This document shows, one piece after another, positions 9,612 to 19,463 of a stretch of 64,000 bases of DNA (positions are counted from its first letter, which is position 1; each line of letters opens with the position of its first letter). The translations under genes and the position numbers were made by a program. The DNA is taken from assembly GCA_026003075.1 (NCBI GenBank), contig BPGO01000001.1:62001-126000 (forward strand), in the 5' to 3' direction. The DNA comes from Fimbriimonadales bacterium. Lineage in GTDB: Bacteria; Armatimonadota; Fimbriimonadia; Fimbriimonadales; GBS-DC. The notes under the pieces were generated by a model. That model was not told the origin of the DNA. It ran no database searches and saw only the letters and a program-made list of their open reading frames with translations.

Positions 9612-12600
9612 TTAGCGCGTGAGTGTAATCGGCGCGACCGCACGCACGATTTGACCGTCGTCTGTTTCCGCTTGAATCACGATTTGGTAGTTGCCTGGGG
9701 GCATGGCGCGTCCGTGCGCATCGCGCCCGTCCCATACCACCTGCTGCACGCCCCGATTGCGGCTGCGCCCTTGCTCCAGCGTGCGCACTGCCTGACCACC
9801 TACCTGCACGGTCACGCTGACGCGCGCGCTGTCCGACAAGGTGAACTGCACCGTATACTGATGCGTGCTGCGATTTGATTGCACCTGCACGCCCATGATT
9901 CGCACCAAGCGGCTGGTGTTGATGAGGCTGATCTCGTAGGTGCGGGTCAACCCCTCGGAGGGCACAGGGATTTGCCAACCTGTACTGTTGCGCAAGAAGC
10001 GGCGTTCACCTGTCTGAGTGTCGCGCAGCACAGGGTTCACGCCGCGCGGCAGGCGTGCCAAGTCGGGCGCGGTGATCAGCAGCGTGCGGGTACGCTCGTC
10101 GCTACTGGGGGGGACGTGCACCTCTAATGTCCAGCTCGGTGCGCGACGCGCGCGGGGCTGGATATCCGCCTCCATTGCTGTACCGTCGCGTGTCAGGCGC
10201 AATCGCACACCGCTATACGCGCTCCGTGTGGGCGGGTCTGGCGGGGCAACGACTTGCAGCCCATGCTCATTCCCCGAAACGCCCAGCAGCACCTCATCGT
10301 ACTGGTCGCCCAAGTGCGCAGCGATACGGAAACTCCAGCCACCATTCCGCTCCGTGGTGTAGCGGCGCGTTAGCCCTGTAAAGAGCGCCGCTTCCTCGGG
10401 TGTGGGCAGCTCCAGGGTGCATGCTTGGTGGGCGTAAATCCAGTAGCCCTGCCACGGTTGCAACGCGGTCTGCATACCAGGGAGAAGTTGCGCATCGGAG
10501 ACCAGCACATAGCGTCCTTGCGTGGGGTTGCTGGGGTTCGGCTCCCAGCCCCACAGGTAGGGTTCGACGAATTCACCGGCTTGGCTCAAGGGGCGTGCAA
10601 CGCCTTGCACCCGTACCTGCACCGCTTCGCGATGCCACACGAGCGGCTCCGTCCACGGGTTCGCAATCAGGTTCCAGCCGGGTTGCAAGTCAATTAGGTA
10701 GTGCGATTCAGGGTCCGGCAGCGTGCCGACAAGGTTCGGCTGGACGGCGTTCGGCAGCGCCACCCAAATCCCGCGTCCGGGCACAGGCGCAGCGCCCGCG
10801 TCGGGATATTGCACATACTGCCCCGTGACAGGGTTATAGGTTGCCCACTGGTTGTTTTGGAACCCGAACAGCGATTGCGGGTTGTTCGCATCAGGCAACA
10901 CGGGAATCCCGATGAGGTGCAAGCCTGCGCGGAACTGCGGCGGTTGCCCCATGCGAATGGCGGCGACGGGTTCTGTTTGTAGCGAGTTGGCATTGCCCAC
11001 GCGGTCGCGCGAGCGGGCAAACAGACGCGTTTCCTCGCCGAACCGTCGGGCACGGATGAGTACCTCGCCGTTTTCCGTGCGCGCGCCTGCCGCACGGGTG
11101 AATCCGATACGGCGCGTGTTCTCGCCCTCCTGTGCCCAAATCTCCACCTCCTCGACGCCAGAGGCATCGTCGGAGGCGCTCCAACGCAAGCGCGCTTTCG
11201 TCTCGGGGACAGCACTGGCAGGCACTTCGACCACCACCTGCGGCGGCTGCCCATCCAGCGTGATGGTGTGGGTGTTGGTCACGATGGGCGGATTCGCCTG
11301 CAGGTGCGGGTCAAAAGTAATTACTGCCTGATTGTTGACCACCGTGCCAGACGCCACATTACTGCGCGGGCGAATTTGGAACACTACTTTGCCCTCGCCC
11401 TGCGGCGGAGTCTGGTTCGGTGGGAGGAAGCCCTCCGCATAATAACTGTTCGTCCTGGGGTCAATACCGCTGAGTCGGACACTGAGCTTGCGCGTCGCTG
11501 AATCGTAGTTGCTGGTGACCCGCACAACCACGGGCAACTGCGGACTCAGGTCAATCGTGTGGTTGAGCGTGGTGGTGTTCTCGGGCAGGGTCAAGCGTTG
11601 AGACCCCACCTGAACCCACAGAAACTGCAGGGTCGATTCGTCCAGCGATTCGGGCAGTGTGTCCTCAAGAAGCACTTCCTGCGCTCCTGCCGTTGCCGTC
11701 GCTAAGTTTTCGAACAGCAGTTCGTAGACGATCGTACTATCCGTGCGCACATACCCATCGATTCCAACGCTGCCACGCTTCTCGTTGGGATCCCACGAGT
11801 TTCGGACGCGCCGTGGGGCAGGAGGCTCCAGGCGATCAAAAAGACGGTCCGCAGCGCGCGCCAAGCTCAAACATCTCGACGCGGTATTGAGGAAGGTAGA
11901 CAACCCTACATTCAGGATAATGCCATAAGTGTTCGGCAAGTAGTTTGCGAGATCGATGCCGTCTGGTGGCTCGAGTACATTTTCGTTGAAGGCATACTGA
12001 AGCAGCAGCCCATTGAGTTCGTTAACTGCGTTTTGATAAGTTGCTGCGACACTGTTCGGATCGGACGCCTCACCGATTTGCTTGTAGCCTTCATACGCGC
12101 GTACGAACGCATCGGCGAGCGGGTCAATCATCTCTTCGGGGATGTTGTAGCGGTTGAGCTTTTTCCTCAACACGCGTGTGCCAACATCCTTAGCTGCCTG
12201 TTGCAAAGCACTTCCGCCGGCGCTCAGTGCCTCCTGTCCAATAGAGGTCAGCATGTACTCAAAGATACTCTTGCGATCCATCGTGTACAAATCCATCAGG
12301 CGTCGCACATTGTCGCGGTCAAGGAGCCAGTCTGCCCACGCCCCCGCTTGACTTACCCCTGCAGAATCAAGAGCGTCCATAACAGCCCCCGTCAATTGGA
12401 GGTTGTAGCTGCTGAAAAAGTCGCATCCTGCCTGAAGCACATAGGAGCCAACAGCAAGGATTGTCGCTGCCCCAAGAACTACGACTATTGGGGCGACTCT
12501 CGATCGCGAGTCGCGTAGAACGGGCGTTTCGATGGAAGTGCGCCCGCGTGCAACAAAACGCACATACACATCTACATAACGCACCGCAAAGGGAGGTATC

Positions 12601-15600
12601 GGCGAGAGCTGGGCAATCAACAAGGTGTTTTCGGGGGTCAGCTCGCGACGCCCGCTGCTAATCACACGGCGGTTCGCCCAAGAGGTGTACTCCTCGATGC
12701 GATACTCCATATCCCACAGTCCCGAATCAATATCTTGCTCACTGACAGGAACTGTAAAGACAAGCACAGGCGCCTCGGGTAGCGCGCCTGTGCTGATTCT
12801 GAAAGTGAAGGTATCGCCTGCCCCCGCACGGAAGAAGGAAGGAACCGACCAGAGCGCGAGTTCAATCTTGGGGACACCAATCGGGTGATAGTCATAAGCT
12901 GTAGCCGTCTCGGTATAGGGCGAGTAGACCTCATAACGCATATAAGCGGTATCGCGCAGGTGGTCGGCGAAGCGGAAGCGTGCCTTGATCTCAGTGCCTT
13001 GCTCGTTGACTTGCACCTCGTCTGCTTCGATAACGCGCGTATCCACGACGCTCTGCTCATCGTTAATCACCGCGCGTACGCGCATCACGGGGGCAAACGA
13101 ACTCCCCTGAATCGTAACGAGGTGCGACTCTTGCCACGACAGTCTCGATGTAAGAGACAAGGAGTTTATCTGAGGTCGCCCGCGCGTAATCTGCACGGCG
13201 TTTTCAATACGCGCAACCTGAGTCTCGCTATAGCGTACCTCTGCTGTCCAGTCGCCGAGATCCTCCAGACGAATGGGGAACTGGGCTTCTATCTGCGTGA
13301 CGCCCACCAGCCATCCATCTGGGGTGCGCGAAAGTCTGCTCGGTTCGATGACGCGATCGCCCTGACGCAAAACCACCGTTACCGCAGGGGAGTCGTTCGT
13401 GACTTGGAGATAGAGCCGCACGGGACTTGTGAGGTTGTTTTGTTGAATGGGATAGTTGATCCGTGCAGCATAGGGGCGGTAGAGGGTCAACAGCGCATCG
13501 TCACGCCGTCCCATGTGATTAATATACACTCTCCCCGTATCGGCGAAGTTGCTGGGCAGGGCGCCTTCCGCCGGGAAGGTCAAACGCCACCGTCGATTGC
13601 CTAGCGGCTGCACTTGTGAAGGCGCAATACGATGCTCTTGCCCACCCCGCAGCGTCACGCGATATTCTGCACGCAGCGGCTCGGAGTCGAGGGCATTGGT
13701 CACCTCGACTTCCACCGTGAAGTTAGGGGTATCCTGTGTCAGCTCCAGTGAGCGTACATTTGCCGACACATCAATTGCTGGGAACTGCAGGACCCAGTTC
13801 ACCAAGTTGCTCGTCTGCTGGTTCGGGTTGCGTACCTGCAGGCGGGCAGTCAGCGTGTCGCTGTTGCTCTCTATCTGCTGATAGGGTGCTAAGTTGAAGG
13901 TGGCGCGGATCTGGGTTTGAGACAGATACTCGACACTGGTGGCGTTGAGGGGGTCTACCGAGACGCTCGTGGGAGGCAGCAAGGTGACCTGAGCGCCGGG
14001 CACAAACAGGCTCCCTGTAATCGTCACCGTGAAAGTGGACAGCGGGCGTGCGCCTCCGGGCGACACCGTGGCGATGTTGGGAACCGCTTCCACGATACTG
14101 AAGCCGTTCGCCAAACGCGCCTCCGAGTTGTTCGGTAAGCGCACCACCACATCCCACTGCGTGCCCACAGGTTCGCCGTTGAACTGGAAGGTAGCGTTAA
14201 GGCGCGTAGCACTGACGAACTCCACATCCGTCGCAAGAATTTGCATGCTACCGCGCTCTAAGCGCACCGTTGCCCCAGGCTCAAACCCTGCCCCCGTAAT
14301 CGCGACGCGTAAACTCCCTTGGTTTGCGCCCTGGGCAGGGGTAAGTCCCGAAACGGAAAGCGTCGGCCCCCCGAAGAGCGTATTGCGGTACAGCACCAAT
14401 CCCTCTTCACGCCCCGCGCCCAACACCTGCTCGCCATTGAAACTGAGCCGATACATACGGCGATTCAGGGTCATTGCCACAGGATTCAGGGTCGGGAAAT
14501 CAGATACGCGGAACAGAAAGACCTTACGATTGTTCCCATCGTAGGCGTAGAACACATTCACTGCAGGGTCATATCCCAGTTGCACCATGGAAACACCGCT
14601 GAGTGAATAGGTAGCTACAACCTGCGGGTTGGTGCGTACCCGTGCGTCCACCAAAGCGAGATTGCCTTGCCAGTCGGTCGTGAGTACATAACCGCCGCCA
14701 GCCGCAACATCACTGATGAACTGCGACTGAGGCAAATCCACACTGGCAAGTTGAACGGGGTTGTTAGGGTCGGTCAGATCATACACGCGTAGCGAGCGCG
14801 GGGTTGCACTAACAGCAAGGTAAAGCGTGTTCTCCTCGAGGTCAAAATTTTTCGTGGCGGGGGAGATGCTCCCAGCGCGTTGGGGCGCGGTAGGGTTCGA
14901 AATATCGTATATCTGGATCTGGTTCTGTCGGGTCGCCATCGCTAAAAAAGCGGCGCTGCCGAGTCGGATACGATCGCTGAAGCCCGGCGACGAAAAACCG
15001 CCCGGATCGTCCTGAAAGAGGAGGTTCAACGAGTTGCCTACTTGTTCGTAGAGATGCAGTACGCCGTTGATAGCCACCGCCACGCGCCCACTGCCGATGA
15101 GCGCTAAATCGGTACCCGAGGTGCGCTGCAACGGCAAGAACGCTGTGCCGCGTACTGTGGGCATAGAAGGGTTCGTGATGTCCAGCGCGGTCAATCGCTG
15201 CTCTTCGGCATAGAAAACGGTAGTGCCTTGCTGCACCACCGCCAGCGGGTAGGGATACGTCACAATGTTCGTTCCCTGAGTCGCGGGGTGATACAGTGCC
15301 AAGATAGACTGTCCTTGAATCAACACCTTGCCTGACAGGGGGTCGGCGTTTTGGACATCGCTATAGGTCAGCACGCGCACCGAAGTAGGAGCGGAGGGCG
15401 TACTCACATCCACCACATCCGTACCGCGCTCATAGCCCGACAGAAAGACGAAATTCCCCACGGCTGCCAGCCCTGACACACGCTCGGTGGCGTAGGCGCC
15501 CACTTGCGTGGGAGAGTCGGGGTTGGTTAAGTCAAAAATATAGAGTTGGAGGGGGGGATTACTGGTTTTGAGCGCGTAAAGCTTACCCCCGGAGACGGTG

Positions 15601-16271
15601 ACGCGGCGTACATTCGTGCCCGCGCCTACCGAGCCGATTCGGGTCGGGTTGTCCGGTTGGCTAATATCCCATACCCCAATCCCGTTCGCCGGCTCTGCTG
15701 TGTAAAGGCGGTTGCCAACGACCACTCCCCCCGCAGCGGTCGCGTTCACTAAACGCACCTGCGTGGGATTGGCTGGATTAGAAACATTCACCACAGCGAA
15801 GTTCCCCTCGTAGGGAAACAGGTAGAGGAAGTTGCCCGATTTCGCGAAGTTGAGATAAAACGGGTCGGTGCTGGGGAATGCTAATTCGCCTGCGAGTTGC
15901 GGCATGTCGGGGTCCGACACATCGACCACTGCCAGGCGGACATTATCGCTCGGACCGCTCGTGGCTACATACAGCACATAGGCATAGTTGCCCTCCACCA
16001 GGATGCTAATTCCTTGCCTTGGGGTATTGCCGGGATAGTTCAAGCGTCCCCGCAGTGTCGGGGATGCGCCACTGAAATCGTAAATCGCCAGCATCACCTC
16101 GCTGCTGGTCACCACATAGACGCGATTATTGTAGGCATACGAGGTACTGTAAGAGCGCACTTCTCCGCGTGCCAAGATACGGTCTTCTACTAACTGCGCC
16201 CAACTTGGCGCACCAATACCTAACGCCCAGATGATGAGTGTCCACCACCAGAAAGCCTTTCGGTATTGCAT
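9612..16271 (-). CDS. Giant secreted surface protein: LVIVD-type beta-propeller repeats, IPT/TIG-like domains, internal helical module, WDPN(E/D)K module, FlgD-like Ig C-terminus
   Basis: Start MQYRKAFWWWTLIIWALGIGAPSWA with GGAGGT RBS; N-terminal repeats of the type LAVVDVSDPDMPQLAGEL; C-terminal VVWDGRDAHGRAMPPGNYQI. Confidence 0.8.
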   Translation of the reverse strand: MQYRKAFWWWTLIIWALGIGAPSWAQLVEDRILARGEVRSYSTSYAYNNRVYVVTSSEVMLAIYDFSGASPTLRGRLNYPGNTPRQGISILVEGNYAYVLYVATSGPSDNVRLAVVDVSDPDMPQLAGELAFPSTDPFYLNFAKSGNFLYLFPYEGNFAVVNVSNPANPTQVRLVNATAAGGVVVGNRLYTAEPANGIGVWDISQPDNPTRIGSVGAGTNVRRVTVSGGKLYALKTSNPPLQLYIFDLTNPDSPTQVGAYATERVSGLAAVGNFVFLSGYERGTDVVDVSTPSAPTSVRVLTYSDVQNADPLSGKVLIQGQSILALYHPATQGTNIVTYPYPLAVVQQGTTVFYAEEQRLTALDITNPSMPTVRGTAFLPLQRTSGTDLALIGSGRVAVAINGVLHLYEQVGNSLNLLFQDDPGGFSSPGFSDRIRLGSAAFLAMATRQNQIQIYDISNPTAPQRAGSISPATKNFDLEENTLYLAVSATPRSLRVYDLTDPNNPVQLASVDLPQSQFISDVAAGGGYVLTTDWQGNLALVDARVRTNPQVVATYSLSGVSMVQLGYDPAVNVFYAYDGNNRKVFLFRVSDFPTLNPVAMTLNRRMYRLSFNGEQVLGAGREEGLVLYRNTLFGGPTLSVSGLTPAQGANQGSLRVAITGAGFEPGATVRLERGSMQILATDVEFVSATRLNATFQFNGEPVGTQWDVVVRLPNNSEARLANGFSIVEAVPNIATVSPGGARPLSTFTVTITGSLFVPGAQVTLLPPTSVSVDPLNATSVEYLSQTQIRATFNLAPYQQIESNSDTLTARLQVRNPNQQTSNLVNWVLQFPAIDVSANVRSLELTQDTPNFTVEVEVTNALDSEPLRAEYRVTLRGGQEHRIAPSQVQPLGNRRWRLTFPAEGALPSNFADTGRVYINHMGRRDDALLTLYRPYAARINYPIQQNNLTSPVRLYLQVTNDSPAVTVVLRQGDRVIEPSRLSRTPDGWLVGVTQIEAQFPIRLEDLGDWTAEVRYSETQVARIENAVQITRGRPQINSLSLTSRLSWQESHLVTIQGSSFAPVMRVRAVINDEQSVVDTRVIEADEVQVNEQGTEIKARFRFADHLRDTAYMRYEVYSPYTETATAYDYHPIGVPKIELALWSVPSFFRAGAGDTFTFRISTGALPEAPVLVFTVPVSEQDIDSGLWDMEYRIEEYTSWANRRVISSGRRELTPENTLLIAQLSPIPPFAVRYVDVYVRFVARGRTSIETPVLRDSRSRVAPIVVVLGAATILAVGSYVLQAGCDFFSSYNLQLTGAVMDALDSAGVSQAGAWADWLLDRDNVRRLMDLYTMDRKSIFEYMLTSIGQEALSAGGSALQQAAKDVGTRVLRKKLNRYNIPEEMIDPLADAFVRAYEGYKQIGEASDPNSVAATYQNAVNELNGLLLQYAFNENVLEPPDGIDLANYLPNTYGIILNVGLSTFLNTASRCLSLARAADRLFDRLEPPAPRRVRNSWDPNEKRGSVGIDGYVRTDSTIVYELLFENLATATAGAQEVLLEDTLPESLDESTLQFLWVQVGSQRLTLPENTTTLNHTIDLSPQLPVVVRVTSNYDSATRKLSVRLSGIDPRTNSYYAEGFLPPNQTPPQGEGKVVFQIRPRSNVASGTVVNNQAVITFDPHLQANPPIVTNTHTITLDGQPPQVVVEVPASAVPETKARLRWSASDDASGVEEVEIWAQEGENTRRIGFTRAAGARTENGEVLIRARRFGEETRLFARSRDRVGNANSLQTEPVAAIRMGQPPQFRAGLHLIGIPVLPDANNPQSLFGFQNNQWATYNPVTGQYVQYPDAGAAPVPGRGIWVALPNAVQPNLVGTLPDPESHYLIDLQPGWNLIANPWTEPLVWHREAVQVRVQGVARPLSQAGEFVEPYLWGWEPNPSNPTQGRYVLVSDAQLLPGMQTALQPWQGYWIYAHQACTLELPTPEEAALFTGLTRRYTTERNGGWSFRIAAHLGDQYDEVLLGVSGNEHGLQVVAPPDPPTRSAYSGVRLRLTRDGTAMEADIQPRARRAPSWTLEVHVPPSSDERTRTLLITAPDLARLPRGVNPVLRDTQTGERRFLRNSTGWQIPVPSEGLTRTYEISLINTSRLVRIMGVQVQSNRSTHQYTVQFTLSDSARVSVTVQVGGQAVRTLEQGRSRNRGVQQVVWDGRDAHGRAMPPGNYQIVIQAETDDGQIVRAVAPITLTR

Positions 16272-16451
16272 GACTTCAATACCTCCGTGCTTCAAGTCCC
16301 GTGTGAAATATTACCCGATCTTCGGCTTGGATAGGAATCTATTTCCCCATTTTTAGGGGACTGACTGAGCCTTTGAACCATATGCTTCGGAGCGACTCAG
16401 CAGGAATCCGTCTATTGAAGTACAATTTACCCACTGGAGGCAAGCGTTGGT

Positions 16452-17843
16452 TTGGACTATGCAGAGCAGCCTGCATGGGGCGTGTGGTTAGCGGGGTTGG
16501 AACAGGGCGCGCCCCCGGGCGAGGCGATTGAAAACGCGCTGCGCTGGCTGGTAGAGCAGACCCAGTCGCAGCGAGGGATTTTGCTACTCCCCGACCCCCG
16601 TGGTGAACAGGTGGAGTTCGCTTATGTTGTCGGGGAACGCGCTACAGAGCTCCACGGGTTCCGATTACGCTCCCAAGACACGATTTTGGAGCCGACGCTG
16701 CTGCATCGCGAGGTCTGGGAGTACCACGCCCAAACACATCAAGAGCCACTTGGCGCCATCATGACGGGGCTTGCTGTGCCGTTGCCCACATTGCCCCTGA
16801 GTGCGCTCGTGTTGCTCAATCGCCCCGAGCCTTATGCGCCGTCCCATCGTGCGCTGCTTGCGCAATTCGCGACGCCGTTAGAGTTGCTCGCTCGGTTGAA
16901 CCATGCAAGGCAACAGTTAGAACAGCGTGAGCGTGCCCTCAAATGGCTCGGTCGACTGCCCAACCGACTGGGCTCCGAACTCAGCCTACAACGCGCTCTG
17001 GAAGCCGTAGAGTCGTTGATGCGAAAAGCGGCGCCTGAAGGTGGCGGCGTATGGCTCTACGACGAGAATCATCAGGTGCTGCTGCAGGCGCTCCAATACG
17101 GCGCGTCGCCTCTGCCCGCACGGATAGACATTGCCACCCTTCCCCCCGAATGGAAAACGGTCGTGACGGAGCAGCACTGGGCAGGACGCCCCTATCGTGT
17201 CTACGCGCTCACGCTTAACGAACAGCCGCTGGGATTGCTCGCGCTTGCCATCCCCGCCGATACGCCCGATGCCTTCGATTGGATTTCCCCACTGCTGGGT
17301 CATATCGCGCTCATCCTCTCCAACGCCCTGCTCTTCGAACAGACGGCGCAACGCGCCCAGCACATGGCAAAACTCTACGACCTCTCGCTGCAACTGGGTG
17401 AAACGCACAGCCTGCGTGAGGTGCTGAGCCTGCTCTGTCGCACGGCGCACGAACTTATCCCCCACGACTACACGGTGATTTATCTGCCGAGTCGTCGGGA
17501 ACCAGACCGCCTGACGCCCGCTTATGTGGAACCACATTCAGAAACCCTCTTGAGCCACACTCCCGACGCGCAATATAGCCTGCCGGGTTGGGTGTACGCC
17601 TTCAACGCGCCCATCGCCGCGCCCGACCTACCGCAGCACCCGCAGAATCTCAAAGAACCCCTCCCCGGCGGATACGCTTCTGCGCTCGCCGTGCCGTTGC
17701 AGGTCGCCGAACGCACGCTCGGCGTGATGACCTTGCTTACGGCGACTCCGCGCGAGTTCACCCTCTCGGAAGTGGAACTCCTCTTCACGCTCGCCAACAC
17801 GGGCGCGCTGCGCCTACACACTCTGGAGCGCCTCCATGCGTAA
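16452..17843 (+). CDS. GAF-domain-containing protein
   Basis: TTG start after CTGGAGG; repeated GAF-like segments (ALNEQPLGLLALAIP, ASALAVPLQVAERTLGVMTLL). Confidence 0.65.
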   Translation: MDYAEQPAWGVWLAGLEQGAPPGEAIENALRWLVEQTQSQRGILLLPDPRGEQVEFAYVVGERATELHGFRLRSQDTILEPTLLHREVWEYHAQTHQEPLGAIMTGLAVPLPTLPLSALVLLNRPEPYAPSHRALLAQFATPLELLARLNHARQQLEQRERALKWLGRLPNRLGSELSLQRALEAVESLMRKAAPEGGGVWLYDENHQVLLQALQYGASPLPARIDIATLPPEWKTVVTEQHWAGRPYRVYALTLNEQPLGLLALAIPADTPDAFDWISPLLGHIALILSNALLFEQTAQRAQHMAKLYDLSLQLGETHSLREVLSLLCRTAHELIPHDYTVIYLPSRREPDRLTPAYVEPHSETLLSHTPDAQYSLPGWVYAFNAPIAAPDLPQHPQNLKEPLPGGYASALAVPLQVAERTLGVMTLLTATPREFTLSEVELLFTLANTGALRLHTLERLHA

Positions 17844-18606
17844 GCCGACCTTCAGCCCCACGAAACTCACCACCTATCTCACCTGTCGAATCAAGTATCA
17901 CTGGGCGTACATGACCCCGTATGGCAAATGGATGCGCCGTCAGCACCCCGCTTTCGCGTTCGGCACGAACCTGCATCGCGCGTTGCAGTACTTTCACAGT
18001 GCGGGCGGCGCCGAAAAACTCTCGCCAGACGAGTTCCACCAAGCCATCCACCAACTCTGGAGCCACGCGGGCTTCGAAACCACCGAACAGAGCGAGGCAT
18101 TCAAACAAACAGGGCTGGAACTGGCGCAGCAATACTATCAGACTCAACGCGAGCAACCTGCGGAAGCCATCGTGCTGTTCACCGAGCGGATGCTACGCCG
18201 GGACATGGGACGCTATGTGCTTATCGGGCGCATCGACCGCGTGGACGAATACCCCGACGGGACGCTGGAGATTATCGATTACAAAAGCGGACGCTCGCAG
18301 GTATCGGAGGAGCAGGTGCGCAACGAATTCGCGTTGCACTGCTACGCACTGCTCGTGCAAGAGCATTACCCCGACCGCCCCCTGAAAATCGCCATCTATG
18401 CCCTGCGCCCGAACAAAAAAGTCTCCCTATCGCTCAGCGCAGAGACTCTGGAAGAGTTTCGCGCACTGCTCAATCGCCTCGTGGAACAGATTCTGGAGGA
18501 AGACTGGAGCCTGTTGAATCCGCACTGGATTCCAGAATGCGCCGAGTGCGAATTTAGAGAGTTATGCGTGCGCAAATTAGGACTAAATCTCCCCAATCCG
18601 TTGTAA
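17836..18606 (+). CDS. PD-(D/E)XK nuclease superfamily protein (RecB-like)
   Basis: SPTKLTTYLTCRIKYHWAYM, GRIDRVDEYPDGTLEIIDYKSG, C-terminal Cys cluster PECAECEFRELCVRKLG. Confidence 0.85.
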   Translation: MRKPTFSPTKLTTYLTCRIKYHWAYMTPYGKWMRRQHPAFAFGTNLHRALQYFHSAGGAEKLSPDEFHQAIHQLWSHAGFETTEQSEAFKQTGLELAQQYYQTQREQPAEAIVLFTERMLRRDMGRYVLIGRIDRVDEYPDGTLEIIDYKSGRSQVSEEQVRNEFALHCYALLVQEHYPDRPLKIAIYALRPNKKVSLSLSAETLEEFRALLNRLVEQILEEDWSLLNPHWIPECAECEFRELCVRKLGLNLPNPL

Positions 18607-18660
18607 AACTGGCAGGAATTCTATACAGCCTGTGGTATAGTTTGGCAACGGAGCGGAGAC

Positions 18661-18948
18661 ATGGCTCGTACAGGGAGGTCATATCGGGGCTGGAGCCTTG
18701 GGCTCTGGCTGGTGGCTTTGGCTTTAGCCATTAACATTACGCCTCGCACAGTGCGACACTACACGCAGTGGCGTCAGTTGCGCCAAGAGACTGCGCAACT
18801 CCAGCAGGAGTTGTATGCGCTTCGGCAACAGGAGCGCACGCTTCAGGCAGAGTTGCAACGGGTACAAACCGACCCCGGGCGCGAATCGCTGGCGCGACAA
18901 CGCGGCTGGATTCGAAAAGGCGAGGAGCCGTTGCGCATTAACCCCTAA
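18661..18948 (+). CDS. FtsB/DivIC-like septum formation initiator family protein
   Basis: Single TM helix, coiled coil, DPGRESLARQRGWIRKGEEPL. Confidence 0.6.
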   Translation: MARTGRSYRGWSLGLWLVALALAINITPRTVRHYTQWRQLRQETAQLQQELYALRQQERTLQAELQRVQTDPGRESLARQRGWIRKGEEPLRINP

Positions 18949-19463
18949 AACACATAGGGCGCCGTCTCCGGATTCGCACGCAACGCCTGCCATTCGGCTT
19001 CCGAGACAGGCTGCGGTTTGTCGCGCTCCGCGTCCGCAGGACACAGGAAGCCAAACGGCTCGCTGTAAGGGTTTATCCAACGGTGCGGCGTGTTTGGCGG
19101 CACATAGAGAATATCGAACGGCTTAAGTTCGACCACGCGCTCGCCCACCAGTGCGCGTCCCCGCCCGCGAATCACTACGACCAGATGCACATGCGCATGC
19201 TTCTCCAAGCTGGAGTAGCCGTCTGGCGCAATCTCAAAGTAGCGCAACGCAAATCGCGCTTCCACATAGGGCGGGCGTCCCAGACTATAGCGCGTCACTC
19301 CACGCCAGTTCATCCCAGGCGCGTCGCCCGCATGCTCCTTGTACTCCAGCGGCTGGATCCCCACCCAGGCGAACTGCGCCTCATCGAACGGGATGTGCAG
19401 GCGTTGCAACGCTTGCTGCAACGCCTGCGCTGCTTGCGCCAACGCCTCTGCACTCGGTTTCAT
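18945..19463 (-). CDS. Cupin domain protein
   Basis: SSLEKHAHVHLVVVIRGRGRALVGERVVELKPFDILYVPPNTPHRWIN; start MKPSAEALAQ. Confidence 0.8.
   Translation of the reverse strand: MKPSAEALAQAAQALQQALQRLHIPFDEAQFAWVGIQPLEYKEHAGDAPGMNWRGVTRYSLGRPPYVEARFALRYFEIAPDGYSSLEKHAHVHLVVVIRGRGRALVGERVVELKPFDILYVPPNTPHRWINPYSEPFGFLCPADAERDKPQPVSEAEWQALRANPETAPYVF

Noticed and set aside
9210-9978. Overlapping minus ORFs of 123 and 245 aa around the small lipoprotein
   Set aside because: Only the frame with signal peptide, lipobox and RBS (9241..9600) is credible; others overlap the giant protein gene out of frame.
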